A stretch of 64,000 bases of DNA from JBMOMT01 sp049324835 (lineage in GTDB: Bacteria > Chloroflexota > Anaerolineae > CAYNKW01), in contig JBMOMT010000023.1 of NCBI GenBank assembly GCA_049324835.1, forward strand, positions 51,689 to 115,688. Direction: 5' to 3'. Both the position numbers and the translations under genes were made by a program. Positions 1 to 8,110 of this stretch are shown piece by piece; the first letter of the stretch is position 1; the number at the start of each line of letters is the position of its first letter. The notes beneath the pieces were generated by a model. That model was not told the origin of the DNA. It made no database searches and saw only the letters and a program-made list of their open reading frames with translations.

Positions 1-24
1 GAAACCAATTTCTCGAGCTTCCAC
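1..24 (-). CDS. possible 5' end of a gene cut by the window edge
   Basis: On the minus strand a GTG at 24 is preceded by a strong Shine-Dalgarno GAGGAGG (around 34-40) at about 9 nt spacing, and the frame is open to the window edge (M-E-A-R-E-I-G-F). Eight codons cannot identify a product. The call rests only on the ribosome-binding site and would fall if the preceding sequence has an early stop. Confidence 0.25.
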
Positions 25-85
25 GTTGCTGTTCCTCCTCTGCTTCTGTGCAGCCCGCGGCAGGCTGAGCCTTGCGCCCAACGGC

Positions 86-117
86 AAAGCGAGAGGGGTT
101 TTTTACCTCTCGCTTTT
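86..117 (+). terminator. inverted repeat with T-rich end
   Basis: AAAGCGAGAGG (86-96) and CCTCTCGCTTT (106-116) form a perfect 11-bp stem around a T-rich loop, followed by a short T run on the plus strand. It could terminate a plus-strand transcript entering from the left. No gene ending just before it is visible in the window. Confidence 0.45.
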
Positions 118-123
118 AAAGGC

Positions 124-261
124 CTGCCGCCGGTAACTGCTCAGCCTACCCTCCCGCAGGCTAAACTGGACGCTGGCGAATCGACAAATTGCGGCAGTGT
201 AGGGGCACGGCAATGCCGTGCCCACAAGAGCCTGCAGGAGGGTGAGCAGTTACTGCCGCCG
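124..261. mobile_element. MITE-like element, family A copy 1, with 9-bp direct repeats
   Basis: A 120-bp segment (133-252) begins TAACTGCTCA (134-143) and ends TGAGCAGTTA (243-252). Inside the ends lie CCCTCCCGCAGGCT and its complement-like AGCCTGCAGGAGGG. It is flanked by perfect direct repeats CTGCCGCCG (124-132 and 253-261), as expected of a target-site duplication. It has no coding capacity. Compared with the copy at 29005-29063 it carries about 60 extra bases in the middle, including a perfect palindrome at 203-223. Confidence 0.65.
203..223. repeat. perfect 10+1+10 palindrome inside the family A element
   Basis: GGGCACGGCA, a single A, then TGCCGTGCCC: a perfect 21-bp palindrome. It lies within the central segment missing from the second family A copy, so it probably arrived as a separate short insertion. 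Confidence 0.7.
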
Positions 262-336
262 ACGATATTCAGGCCGTATTTTAGCACAGTCTGGCTATGG
301 CGCAAACGCACCCAACAACATGCCTCCTATCCTGCT

Positions 337-506
337 GCCGGATCGGGTGTATTTCACTCTTGGGGCAGTCTATCCTCCCGCAGGTTCAGTCGGGGCGAGT
401 TGCACTCCAGCCGAGTCGTGGAACGGGAGGAAACGACCTTTGTGCGCCAAAAACCTGCGGGAGGATGAAAACTCACCCCCAGACTGAAATGCACCCGCCG
501 GATCGG
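337..506. mobile_element. MITE-like element, family B copy 1, with 10-bp direct repeats
   Basis: A 150-bp element (347-496) is flanked by perfect 10-bp direct repeats GCCGGATCGG (337-346 and 497-506). Its ends are inverted (ATTTCACTCT and, on the other strand, ATTTCAGTCT), and it contains an inner inverted repeat TCCTCCCGCAGGTT / AACCTGCGGGAGGA. A second copy of exactly the same length lies at 55459-55608. It encodes no transposase, so any movement would need one supplied in trans. Confidence 0.75.
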
Positions 507-511
507 TCGCC

Positions 512-539
512 TTGCCCTATTGAGAAAATCGGGTATAAT
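512..539 (+). promoter_or_regulatory. sigma-70-type promoter of the Ca-ATPase gene
   Basis: TTGCCC (512-517), 16-bp spacer, TATAAT (534-539). It starts 5 bp right of the family B direct repeat, so the element inserted just upstream of this promoter. Confidence 0.6.
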
Positions 540-587
540 CGCACTGGTAATACGAATCAGAGAAATGAACTTTTGAGGTGCACACCT

Positions 588-3329
588 ATGCTAACCAATC
601 CACACCAATGGCACCGTCTCAACGTGCCAGAGACGGCGAAACAACTGGAATCGGACCTGTCCCGGGGGCTTGCGGCGGCCAAAGCTGCCGCGCGCCTGGA
701 GAAATACGGGCCTAACGAACTGATGGAGCGGGGCGGCACGCCTTTTTGGAAGATGCTGCTGGATCAGTTCAACCAATTTCTGATCATCATCCTCATCATT
801 TCGGCCATCATCTCGTTCGCCCTGAGCGAATGGCTGGACGGCGGCGCCATCCTGGCCATCGTCATCATCAATGCCGTCATCGGCGTGGTGCAGCAAGGCC
901 GGGCCGAGCAGGCCCTGGCAGCGCTCAAAAAGATGGCTGCACCGGAGGCCAAGGTTATCCGTGACGGCCACCAGATCACCGTGCCAGCCGGCGAGCTGGT
1001 GCCCGGCGACGTGGTGGTGCTGGAAACGGGCAACTATATCCCGGCCGACCTGCGCCTGATCGAGAGCGTCAACCTGCGCATCGACGAGGCCTCGCTCACC
1101 GGCGAATCGGTGCCGGTGGAAAAGCGCGCCGAAGAGGCGCTGCCGCAAGACACCTCTCTGGGCGACCGGCGCAACTGTGCCTACATGAGCACCATCATCA
1201 CCTACGGCCGCGGGCGGGGCATCGTCACCGAAACGGGCATGAGCACCGAGATCGGCCGCATCGCCGAGATGATCCAATCGTACGAAGAAGAACCCACGCC
1301 GCTACAGGTCAAGCTGGATCAACTGGGCAAGTGGCTGGGTGGGGGCGCGTTGCTCGTGTGCGGGGTGGTCTTTGTGGCCGGCTGGCTTCAGGGCCGCGAC
1401 CTGCTAGAGATGTTTATGGTGGCCGTGAGCCTGGCCATCGCCGCCGTGCCGGAGGGCCTGCCCGCCGTCGTCACCATCTGCCTGGCGCTGGGCCTGCAAC
1501 GCATGGTCAGGCGTAATGCGCTCATCCGCAAACTACCGGCCGTGGAAACGCTCGGATCGGCCACCGCCATCTGCTCCGATAAAACCGGCACCCTCACCCA
1601 GAACGAAATGACCGCCGTGCAGATGTACGTGGACCGCACCCTGCTCACCATCACCGGCGAAGGCTACCGACCTCACGGCAGTTTCGAGGACAATGGGCGC
1701 GCCGTGGCGCTGGATGGTTATCCTGGCTCGCGCTTGCTGCTGCGGGCCGGCGCGCTGTGTAACGATGCCTACCTGGAAAACCAGGACGGGGATGGCTGGC
1801 GTATGGTGGGTGATCCCACCGAAGGGGCGCTGGTGGTGGCCGCAGCCAAGGCCGGTTTCTGGCAAAAAGAGCTGGCCAAGGATTATCCCCGCCTGGAAGA
1901 GGTGCCCTTTGATTCGACCCGTAAACGGATGACCACCATTCATCCCGATCCACGCTACGGCGGTTTCGTGGCCTATGTCAAGGGTGCGCCAGACCTGCTG
2001 CTGGAGCTGTGCAGCAAAGTCATCGAAGACGGTGACGAACGTCCACTGACAGCCGAAAAGCGGCGCCACATCCTGACAACCAACGAGAGCCTGGCCTCCA
2101 ATGCCCTGCGGGTGCTGGGTGTGGCCTACCGGCCCTTGAAGGCCCTGCCCCAGGCTGCCGTGGCAGAGGAATTGGAGCGTGATCTCACCTTCATCGGCCT
2201 CATCGGCATGATCGACCCGGCCCGCCCGGAGGTCAAAGAGGCCATTGCCCTGGCCCGCCATGCCAACATCCGCACGGTGATGGTCACCGGCGACTACAAA
2301 AACACTGCCCTGGCCATCGCCAAAGAACTGAACCTGATCACGGGCGAAGCCATGGCGCTCACCGGCGCTGAGCTGGACGCCCTCTCTGAGGAGGCGTTTG
2401 AGGCCCGGGTGGCCGAGATCGACGTCTATGCCCGCGTGTCGCCAACACACAAGGTGCGCATCGTCGAGGCGCTCAAGAAAAAAGGCCACGTGGTGGCTAT
2501 GACCGGCGACGGCGTCAACGATGCCCCGGCCCTCAAGCGAGCCAACATCGGCGTGGCCATGGGCATCACCGGCACCGACGTTTCCAAAGAGACCGCCGAA
2601 ATGGTGCTGACCGACGACAATTACGCCAGCATCGTCGCGGCCATCGAAGAGGGCCGGATCATCTATTCCAACATCCGCAAGTTTGTCTTTTACCTGCTCT
2701 CGTGCAACATGGGCGAGATCGCGATCGTCTTTCTGGCCACACTCTTTGGCTGGCCGGTGCCGCTGACGGCCATCCAACTGCTCACCCTCAACCTGGTCAC
2801 CGATGGCCTGCCAGCACTGGCTCTGGGCATGGAAAAGGGCGACCCAGACATCATGGACCGCCCCCCCAGACCGGTGAATGAGCCGGTGATCAACCGCGAG
2901 ATGTTGAGCAGCATCGTGGTGCAAATGGTGGCCATCACCGCGGCAGTCCTGAGCGCCTTTGCCATAGGCCGGCTGCGATACCCCCATGACGTGGCATCCG
3001 CCCAGACGATGGCCTTTGTCACCCTCTCGATCTCGGAACTGCTGCGGGCTTATACTTCCCGCTCTGAGCACTATGGCCTGCACCAGATCGGCGTATTGGG
3101 CAACCGATTCATGCAATGGGCGGTTCTGGCGTCGCTGTTCATCATCCTGGCCGTGACTTATCTGCCTTTCCTCAACGTTTTCTTCGATACCCATCCCTTG
3201 AGCCTGCGCGACTGGCTGGCGATGCTGCCACTGATGCTGGTGCCGGCGATGGCGGCCGAGATCAACAAGTGGGTGCTGCGGCGAAACCGCAAGCTGGCCC
3301 CAAAGCACGTCCGCGCGGCGAGAATGTAA
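588..3329 (+). CDS. P-type (P2A-like) calcium-transporting ATPase
   Basis: This integral membrane cation pump is most like SERCA/PacL calcium ATPases. The start at 588 follows TTGAGGTG and gives 913 residues; the frame is open further upstream, but that part runs through the MITE. Visible motifs are the N-terminal cation-ATPase domain, the actuator TGES, PEGLP in TM4 (near residue 288), the phosphorylated Asp331 in DKTGTLT, MVTGD, and the hinge TGDGVNDAP (Asp641). A C-terminal block of hydrophobic segments follows. PEGLP and the TM5-6 sequence favour Ca2+, but Mn2+ or another divalent cation cannot be excluded. The next gene starts 12 nt downstream, suggesting co-transcription. Confidence 0.93.
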   Translation: MLTNPHQWHRLNVPETAKQLESDLSRGLAAAKAAARLEKYGPNELMERGGTPFWKMLLDQFNQFLIIILIISAIISFALSEWLDGGAILAIVIINAVIGVVQQGRAEQALAALKKMAAPEAKVIRDGHQITVPAGELVPGDVVVLETGNYIPADLRLIESVNLRIDEASLTGESVPVEKRAEEALPQDTSLGDRRNCAYMSTIITYGRGRGIVTETGMSTEIGRIAEMIQSYEEEPTPLQVKLDQLGKWLGGGALLVCGVVFVAGWLQGRDLLEMFMVAVSLAIAAVPEGLPAVVTICLALGLQRMVRRNALIRKLPAVETLGSATAICSDKTGTLTQNEMTAVQMYVDRTLLTITGEGYRPHGSFEDNGRAVALDGYPGSRLLLRAGALCNDAYLENQDGDGWRMVGDPTEGALVVAAAKAGFWQKELAKDYPRLEEVPFDSTRKRMTTIHPDPRYGGFVAYVKGAPDLLLELCSKVIEDGDERPLTAEKRRHILTTNESLASNALRVLGVAYRPLKALPQAAVAEELERDLTFIGLIGMIDPARPEVKEAIALARHANIRTVMVTGDYKNTALAIAKELNLITGEAMALTGAELDALSEEAFEARVAEIDVYARVSPTHKVRIVEALKKKGHVVAMTGDGVNDAPALKRANIGVAMGITGTDVSKETAEMVLTDDNYASIVAAIEEGRIIYSNIRKFVFYLLSCNMGEIAIVFLATLFGWPVPLTAIQLLTLNLVTDGLPALALGMEKGDPDIMDRPPRPVNEPVINREMLSSIVVQMVAITAAVLSAFAIGRLRYPHDVASAQTMAFVTLSISELLRAYTSRSEHYGLHQIGVLGNRFMQWAVLASLFIILAVTYLPFLNVFFDTHPLSLRDWLAMLPLMLVPAMAAEINKWVLRRNRKLAPKHVRAARM

Positions 3330-3341
3330 AGGATCCATCCC

Positions 3342-4436
3342 ATGCGCTTGCTGGCCATAGACATCGGCACAGGAACTCAGGATATTTTGATCTTTGATAC
3401 CGAGCGGCAGCCGGAAAATTGTTTCAAGATGGTCATACCCTCGCCCACGGTGATGGTGGCCGAGCGCATCCGTCAGGCCACGGCCCGCGGCGCGCCGCTG
3501 CTGCTCAGCGGTGTGACGATGGGCGGCGGGCCGTGCGCCTGGGCCGCCGAGGCCCATCTCGAGGCCGGCCACACCGTTTTTGCCACCCCCTACGCCGCCC
3601 GCACCTTTAACGATGACCTCGACGAGGTAAAAGCCATCGGCGTCAGACTGGTGAATGAGGACGAGGCCAACAGACTGACAGGCGTCGAACGGGTGGTCAT
3701 GCGCGATCTGGACGTACAGGCCATCCGGCAGGCGCTGGCGCACCTGGGCGTGCCCGGTGATTTTGACGCCCTGGCAGTGGCAGTGTTCGATCATGGCAAC
3801 GCGCCGCCGGGCTACAGCGATCGCCAGTTCCGCTTCGATTACCTGGCCGAGCGGCTGGAGGCCCGTAATCACCTGACGACCTTTGCCTTCTGGCGCGATC
3901 AGGTGCCTGCCAGCATGACCCGTCTGCTGGCAGTGGTTCACAGCGCCCCAGACGACATACCCCTGTTCGTCATGGACACCGCCCCGGCGGCGGTATTGGG
4001 CGCGTTGGAAGACCCACGTGTGGCCGCCCAGCGTTTCTGCATCGTGGCCAACGTGGGCAATTTTCACACCCTGGCCTTCCGCCTGTGCGAGGGCCACATC
4101 GAGGGGCTTTTTGAACATCACACCGGCCGGCTGACGCGCGACAAGGTAGAAAAGCTGCTGTGCCAGTTGGCCGAGGGCACGCTGAGCCACGAGGCTCTCT
4201 TTGCCGATCATGGCCACGGCGCATTGTTGCTCAACCGCAACCCTATACCGTTGGGCTTTCTGGCCGTCACCGGCCCCCGGCGCGGCCTGCTCAAAGGCTC
4301 GCACCACCAGCCCTACATGGCCGTGCCCTATGGCGATATGATGCTGGCCGGCTGTTGGGGCATGATACGGGCATTGGCCGAATCGTGGCCGGAACACCGC
4401 GAAGAGATCGAAGCGGCGCTGGAAACAGGCATCTGA
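3342..4436 (+). CDS. DUF1786 family protein
   Basis: A 364-residue soluble protein matching the DUF1786 family, sometimes mislabelled as a pyruvate formate-lyase activating enzyme. The N-terminus (LLAIDIGTGTQDILIFD) resembles the phosphate-binding start of the sugar kinase/actin-like ATPase fold. GVTMGGGPCAWAAEAH is a conserved-looking glycine-rich stretch. No radical-SAM CxxxCxxC motif is present, so the activase label does not fit. The start has AAAGGA upstream and lies 12 nt behind the Ca-ATPase. The function is unknown; nucleotide binding is inferred from the N-terminal signature only. Confidence 0.75.
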   Translation: MRLLAIDIGTGTQDILIFDTERQPENCFKMVIPSPTVMVAERIRQATARGAPLLLSGVTMGGGPCAWAAEAHLEAGHTVFATPYAARTFNDDLDEVKAIGVRLVNEDEANRLTGVERVVMRDLDVQAIRQALAHLGVPGDFDALAVAVFDHGNAPPGYSDRQFRFDYLAERLEARNHLTTFAFWRDQVPASMTRLLAVVHSAPDDIPLFVMDTAPAAVLGALEDPRVAAQRFCIVANVGNFHTLAFRLCEGHIEGLFEHHTGRLTRDKVEKLLCQLAEGTLSHEALFADHGHGALLLNRNPIPLGFLAVTGPRRGLLKGSHHQPYMAVPYGDMMLAGCWGMIRALAESWPEHREEIEAALETGI

Positions 4437-4528
4437 ACGCCAGCGTTCGTGCGGCCCACATCCAAACACGGCTTCAGAGGGTCAGTGGCCTGGGGAACTG
4501 GCCCTCGTGCTGTTTCTGCACCCGGTAC

Positions 4529-4557
4529 TTGCCGCCATCCGCCTTTTTGAGTACAAT
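4529..4557 (+). promoter_or_regulatory. promoter of trpS
   Basis: TTGCCG (4529-4534), 17-bp spacer, TACAAT (4552-4557), 39 bp before the trpS start codon. No T-box leader fits in that space, unlike pheS and thrS. Confidence 0.6.
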
Positions 4558-4596
4558 ACGTTCAGAGCCACACTTTTGAGGAGGCAGAAACAACAG

Positions 4597-5586
4597 ATGA
4601 ACAGACGTCGGGTCTTTAGCGGCGCACGTCCTACAGGCCGCCAGCACCTGGGCAATTACCTGGGCGCTATCCAGAACTATGTGGCGCTTCAGAGCGATTT
4701 CGACTGCGTCTATTGTGTGGTCGATCTGCACGCTCTCACCACGCTCCAAGACACGCAGCACCTGGCCGGGTGGACGGGTGAGATGGCCCTGGACTGGCTG
4801 GCGGCAGGCATGGATCCACAAAGGAGCATCATCTTTGTACAATCTCATGTGCCGCAGGTGACCGAACTGCACGTGATTCTTTCGATGGTCTCATCGCTGG
4901 GCTCGCTGTTGCGGCTGCCAACCTTCAAAGAAAAGGTGCGCCAGCAGCCCGAAAACGTCAACTATGGGTTGGTGGGCTACCCGGTGCTCATGGCGGCGGA
5001 TATTCTGCTCTACAAGGCCGATACCGTGCCGGTGGGGGTGGATCAGGCCTCTCACCTGGAGTTTGCCCGCGAGGTGGTGCGGCGCTTTAACCATCACTTT
5101 GGACCGGTGCTGGTCGAGCCGCAGGCCAAACACACCGAGTTTCCCAAAGTGCTGGGCATCGACGGTGAGACCAAGATGAGTAAATCGTTGGACAATCACA
5201 TCGAGCTGGCGGCCACGCCGGAGGAACTCTGGCAGCGGGTGCGCATGATGGTCACCGACCCGCAGCGCCAGTATCGCTCCGACCCGGGCCGTCCTGAGGT
5301 GTGCAACGTCTTTGCGCTGCACGGCCACTTTTCGCCGCAACAGGTAGCCCAGATCGAAACAGACTGCCGCGGCGCGGGTATCGGCTGCGTGGACTGCAAA
5401 AAGCTGCTGGCAAAGAACCTGTCGGCCTATTTCCAACCTTTTCGTGAGCGACGGGCCCAATTCGCCCAGGACCCGGCCTACGTGTGGGATGTTTTGGCCG
5501 ACGGCGCCCGTCGTGCGCGGGCCATCGCCGAAGCAACGATGGTGGATGTGCGCCAGGCCATGGGTTTGCCAGCCAAGCCAGCCTGA
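4597..5586 (+). CDS. trpS: tryptophan--tRNA ligase
   Basis: Class I aminoacyl-tRNA synthetase that charges tRNA-Trp using ATP. The ATG at 4597 follows GAGGAGG and gives 329 residues, normal for bacterial TrpRS. The N-terminus carries SGARPTGRQHLGNYLGA, the family's version of the HIGH motif, and KMSKS is present at residues 193-197. The frame is open upstream to 4507, but that stretch overlaps the promoter and lacks family similarity. It has its own promoter and a 46-nt gap to the next gene. Confidence 0.96.
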   Translation: MNRRRVFSGARPTGRQHLGNYLGAIQNYVALQSDFDCVYCVVDLHALTTLQDTQHLAGWTGEMALDWLAAGMDPQRSIIFVQSHVPQVTELHVILSMVSSLGSLLRLPTFKEKVRQQPENVNYGLVGYPVLMAADILLYKADTVPVGVDQASHLEFAREVVRRFNHHFGPVLVEPQAKHTEFPKVLGIDGETKMSKSLDNHIELAATPEELWQRVRMMVTDPQRQYRSDPGRPEVCNVFALHGHFSPQQVAQIETDCRGAGIGCVDCKKLLAKNLSAYFQPFRERRAQFAQDPAYVWDVLADGARRARAIAEATMVDVRQAMGLPAKPA

Positions 5587-5632
5587 TCTCGGGTCGCGCT
5601 CCTTTTCAGACAGCGATCCAGGAGGTGCGTCG

Positions 5633-6460
5633 ATGGAATTTGCCATTGCTGAAGAAAGAGCCTATCTACTGCGCGAAGAAGTCTCCACCGAACAGGCCAA
5701 AGAAAAAGCCTGGGACCGCAAGACCTCCGTATTTGGCGGCATTTCCAGACTGGTTTTCCGCCCCAAAGGCGAAGAGGTCCAGATCGTCTACAACGAAAAA
5801 CGTTACGAGCCTTTCTGGCACGTGGTGTGCCGCACCAGCTACGTCTACGACCGGCAGCGCAAATACACCGTGCCGGTATCCGGGGCAGAGGTCAAACGGG
5901 TGACAGTCGCCGGGCAAGAGTTCGTATTGGGCGAAAAACCCCACTTTTTGCTCTCCGGCACCGAACACTGTGAAGAAAAGAGCCAAAAAGAGGTCTTTAT
6001 CGACGCCGTCAGCAGCGAGCAGCAAGACTGGAAACACTACCTCAGCTACAGCCGGGAAGAGATCGACATCACTTCCTTTAAACCAGAAGCTGCCATCGTC
6101 GTGCCGCCAGAAACGCGGGCCTCGTTCATCGTGCGCCAGGTGTTGAGCGACATGATCAAGGCCATCCAGGCCGATGTCATCCACGAAGACCTGGTCGAGG
6201 TCAGTGTCATCGATCTGTACCTCAAACCGGTTTACGCCTTTGAGTATCTGTGGCAGTCCAAAGACCGCCGCGCCGTGGCCGAATTCGACGGCCTGACGGG
6301 CGAGATGCGCACCGGCGGCAAAACCCTGCGCCAGCAGATCGGCACCATGCTCACCCCAGAAGTGCTCTTTGACGTGGGCATCGACGCCGTGGATTTGCTG
6401 GTGCCCGGCGGGGGCATTGCCATCAAAGTGGCCCGCGCGCTGTCGTCCAAAAAAACCTAG
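5633..6460 (+). CDS. conserved-looking protein of unknown function
   Basis: A 275-residue protein that I do not recognise. The ATG at 5633 follows GGAGGTG (5621-5627). It is largely soluble and mixed alpha/beta, with a charged N-terminal helix (EERAYLLREEVSTEQAKEKA) and a beta-rich section rich in Tyr and Val. A less polar C-terminus (DAVDLLVPGGGIAIKVARAL) could be a short amphipathic helix. There is no signal peptide or clear transmembrane segment, and no metal-binding Cys/His cluster. It follows trpS by 46 nt and may be read through from it. Confidence 0.7.
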   Translation: MEFAIAEERAYLLREEVSTEQAKEKAWDRKTSVFGGISRLVFRPKGEEVQIVYNEKRYEPFWHVVCRTSYVYDRQRKYTVPVSGAEVKRVTVAGQEFVLGEKPHFLLSGTEHCEEKSQKEVFIDAVSSEQQDWKHYLSYSREEIDITSFKPEAAIVVPPETRASFIVRQVLSDMIKAIQADVIHEDLVEVSVIDLYLKPVYAFEYLWQSKDRRAVAEFDGLTGEMRTGGKTLRQQIGTMLTPEVLFDVGIDAVDLLVPGGGIAIKVARALSSKKT

Positions 6461-6648
6461 CAGCCTGTCAACCACGATCGGATGGGCCAGCGCCAGCCCC
6501 ATGTTCAGGTGGAGCCCCCAACTCGTTGGGGAACCTGCGCCACCAACCCCAACAGGTGGGGAAATCCCGATTTTTGCCGACTGGCTTACCCATCAAATGA
6601 GCGTTGACAGAGTACTGGCCGCAGATTGAGGCAGAACAGGGGGCAACC

Positions 6649-7017
6649 ATGGAGCGAACCTGGTTCGTGCTGGGTTCTCTATCGGCGCTCATCGCCGTGG
6701 CGGCGGGGGCGTTTGGCGCCCACGTCCTGCAAGGACACATCACAGACGATTCGCTGGTCAACTGGGACACTGCGGCCCGCTACCAGATGTACCACGCCCT
6801 GGCTCTTTTGCTCGTGGCCTGGGCAGCCGGGCGGTGGCCTGTGCCGGCCGTTTCGGCGGCTGGCTGGCTTTTCGTGGCCGGAACGGTTCTCTTTGCCGGC
6901 AGTCTATATGTCATGAGCCTCAGCGGCATCCGCTGGCTGGGAGCCATCACGCCGCTGGGCGGTTTGGCGTTCATCGGCGGCTGGCTGTGCCTGGCCTGGA
7001 GTGGCTGGAAGGGGTAA
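6649..7017 (+). CDS. DUF423 family small membrane protein
   Basis: A 122-residue protein with four hydrophobic segments, typical of DUF423 (YgdD-like) proteins of the inner membrane. Recognisable parts are AAGAFGAHVLQ in the first helix, TAARYQMYHALALLL in the second, and LSGIRWLGAITPLGG before the last. The ATG at 6649 follows a GGGGG-containing weak Shine-Dalgarno; a TTG further up (6604) is less likely. The function of the family is unknown. It ends at a strong convergent terminator. Confidence 0.85.
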   Translation: MERTWFVLGSLSALIAVAAGAFGAHVLQGHITDDSLVNWDTAARYQMYHALALLLVAWAAGRWPVPAVSAAGWLFVAGTVLFAGSLYVMSLSGIRWLGAITPLGGLAFIGGWLCLAWSGWKG

Positions 7018-7019
7018 AA

Positions 7020-7057
7020 AAACGGGCGAGCCTGAGGCTCGCCCGTTTTTGTTTTTT
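7020..7057. terminator. bidirectional terminator between DUF423 gene and pfkA
   Basis: AAACGGGCGAGCC, TGA loop, GGCTCGCCCGTTT (7020-7048 or so), followed by TTGTTTTTTT on the plus strand and preceded by an A run that serves as the T run for the minus strand. Both flanking genes converge on it. Confidence 0.85.
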
Positions 7058-7064
7058 TGCCCTG

Positions 7065-8036
7065 TTAACGCTCCATGATACGAGCCAGCTGCTCGTCCTT
7101 CACATCGACCTTGGGTGGGCTGGATAGAGCCTCCTCCAGAGGGGTAAAGGTGACCTTGCTGCCGATCAGCCCGATGGTCACGCCCGATTGGCCTTCGTGC
7201 AGGGCGCGGGCGGCCGCTGACCCCAAACGGGTGGCCAACAAACGGTCGAAGGCGGTGGGACGACCGCCGCGCTGCACGTGTCCCAGCACCGTGACCCGCA
7301 CATCGAACCCCAGTTCGTCCTTACGCTCACCCAGGTATTTCACCACTGCCTGTGTGCCGGGTTTGTACCCCTCGGCCACGATGACGATGCAGTGGCTCTT
7401 GCCCCGGATATAAGCATCCAGCATTTTTTGCGCCAGGTCTTCCAACGGCGTTTCTACCTCTGGGATCAGCACCGCTTCGGCGCCGCCGGCGATGCCGCTC
7501 ATCAGAGCCAGGTAGCCGCAATCCCGCCCCATCACCTCGATGAGAAAAGCGCGCTGGTGAGAAGAGGCGGTATCCTTGATCTTGTCGATGGCGTCCAGGA
7601 TGGTGTTGAGCGTCGTGTCCACACCGATGGCGATGTCGGTGCCGCCCACGTCGTTGTCGATGGTGGCCGGCACACCCACCACCGGAAAATCGAGCCTGTG
7701 CAACGCCAGCGCGCCGGTGAGTGAGCCGTTGCCACCGATGACCACCAACCCCTCGATGCCCGCCTGATGCAGGTTACGCAGCGCCTCGCGCTGCCCCTTG
7801 GGCGTTTTGAACTCCAGAGCGCGGGCCGTGCCCAGAAACGTGCCCCCCTGCCCCAGAATACCACCCACCGAGCGAGCGTCCAGATCGAGTATCTCACCGT
7901 CCATCAGCCCGGCGAAGCCACGCCTGATACCACTCACCTGCTGACCCAGACTCAAAGCCGTGCGCGTCACGGCCCGAATGCACGGGTTCAGCCCAGGGCC
8001 ATCGCCGCCGCTGGTCAGCACGCCAATTCGCTTCAT
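7065..8036 (-). CDS. pfkA: 6-phosphofructokinase, ATP-type signature
   Basis: Phosphorylates fructose 6-phosphate in glycolysis. The protein has 323 residues from the ATG at 8036, which has AAGGAGGCC upstream. The active-site loop reads GGNGS at residues 101-105. Gly104 is the residue that marks ATP-dependent enzymes, but Asn103 replaces the aspartate of E. coli PfkA. PATIDNDVGGTD carries the catalytic Asp and lacks the lysine typical of PPi enzymes. LGHVQRGG near the C-terminus binds the sugar phosphate. A second, different PFK gene lies directly upstream on the same strand, 74 nt away. Confidence 0.9.
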   Translation of the reverse strand: MKRIGVLTSGGDGPGLNPCIRAVTRTALSLGQQVSGIRRGFAGLMDGEILDLDARSVGGILGQGGTFLGTARALEFKTPKGQREALRNLHQAGIEGLVVIGGNGSLTGALALHRLDFPVVGVPATIDNDVGGTDIAIGVDTTLNTILDAIDKIKDTASSHQRAFLIEVMGRDCGYLALMSGIAGGAEAVLIPEVETPLEDLAQKMLDAYIRGKSHCIVIVAEGYKPGTQAVVKYLGERKDELGFDVRVTVLGHVQRGGRPTAFDRLLATRLGSAAARALHEGQSGVTIGLIGSKVTFTPLEEALSSPPKVDVKDEQLARIMER

Positions 8037-8110
8037 GACAGGCCTCCTTGCCAGGTGTAATGACCTCAACTTGCCGGGGCATTCGAGTCGTAACGATCGC
8101 CCAGACCGGC

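Noticed and set aside
218..487. An 89-codon open frame, and an upstream extension of the Ca-ATPase frame from 297
   Set aside because: Both run through MITE-like sequence. The ATPase start at 588 has a promoter and ribosome-binding site and matches the family's usual N-terminus.
1533..4469. A 978-codon open frame on the minus strand
   Set aside because: It lies entirely opposite the Ca-ATPase and DUF1786 genes, which have clear family motifs. The antisense product is His/Gly/Gln-rich, as expected of a shadow frame in GC-rich DNA.
6516..6531. Hairpin CCCCAAC-TC-GTTGGGG as a terminator of the 5633 gene
   Set aside because: It has no T run directly downstream and lies about 55 nt after the stop with further GC-rich sequence; kept only as a weak hairpin.
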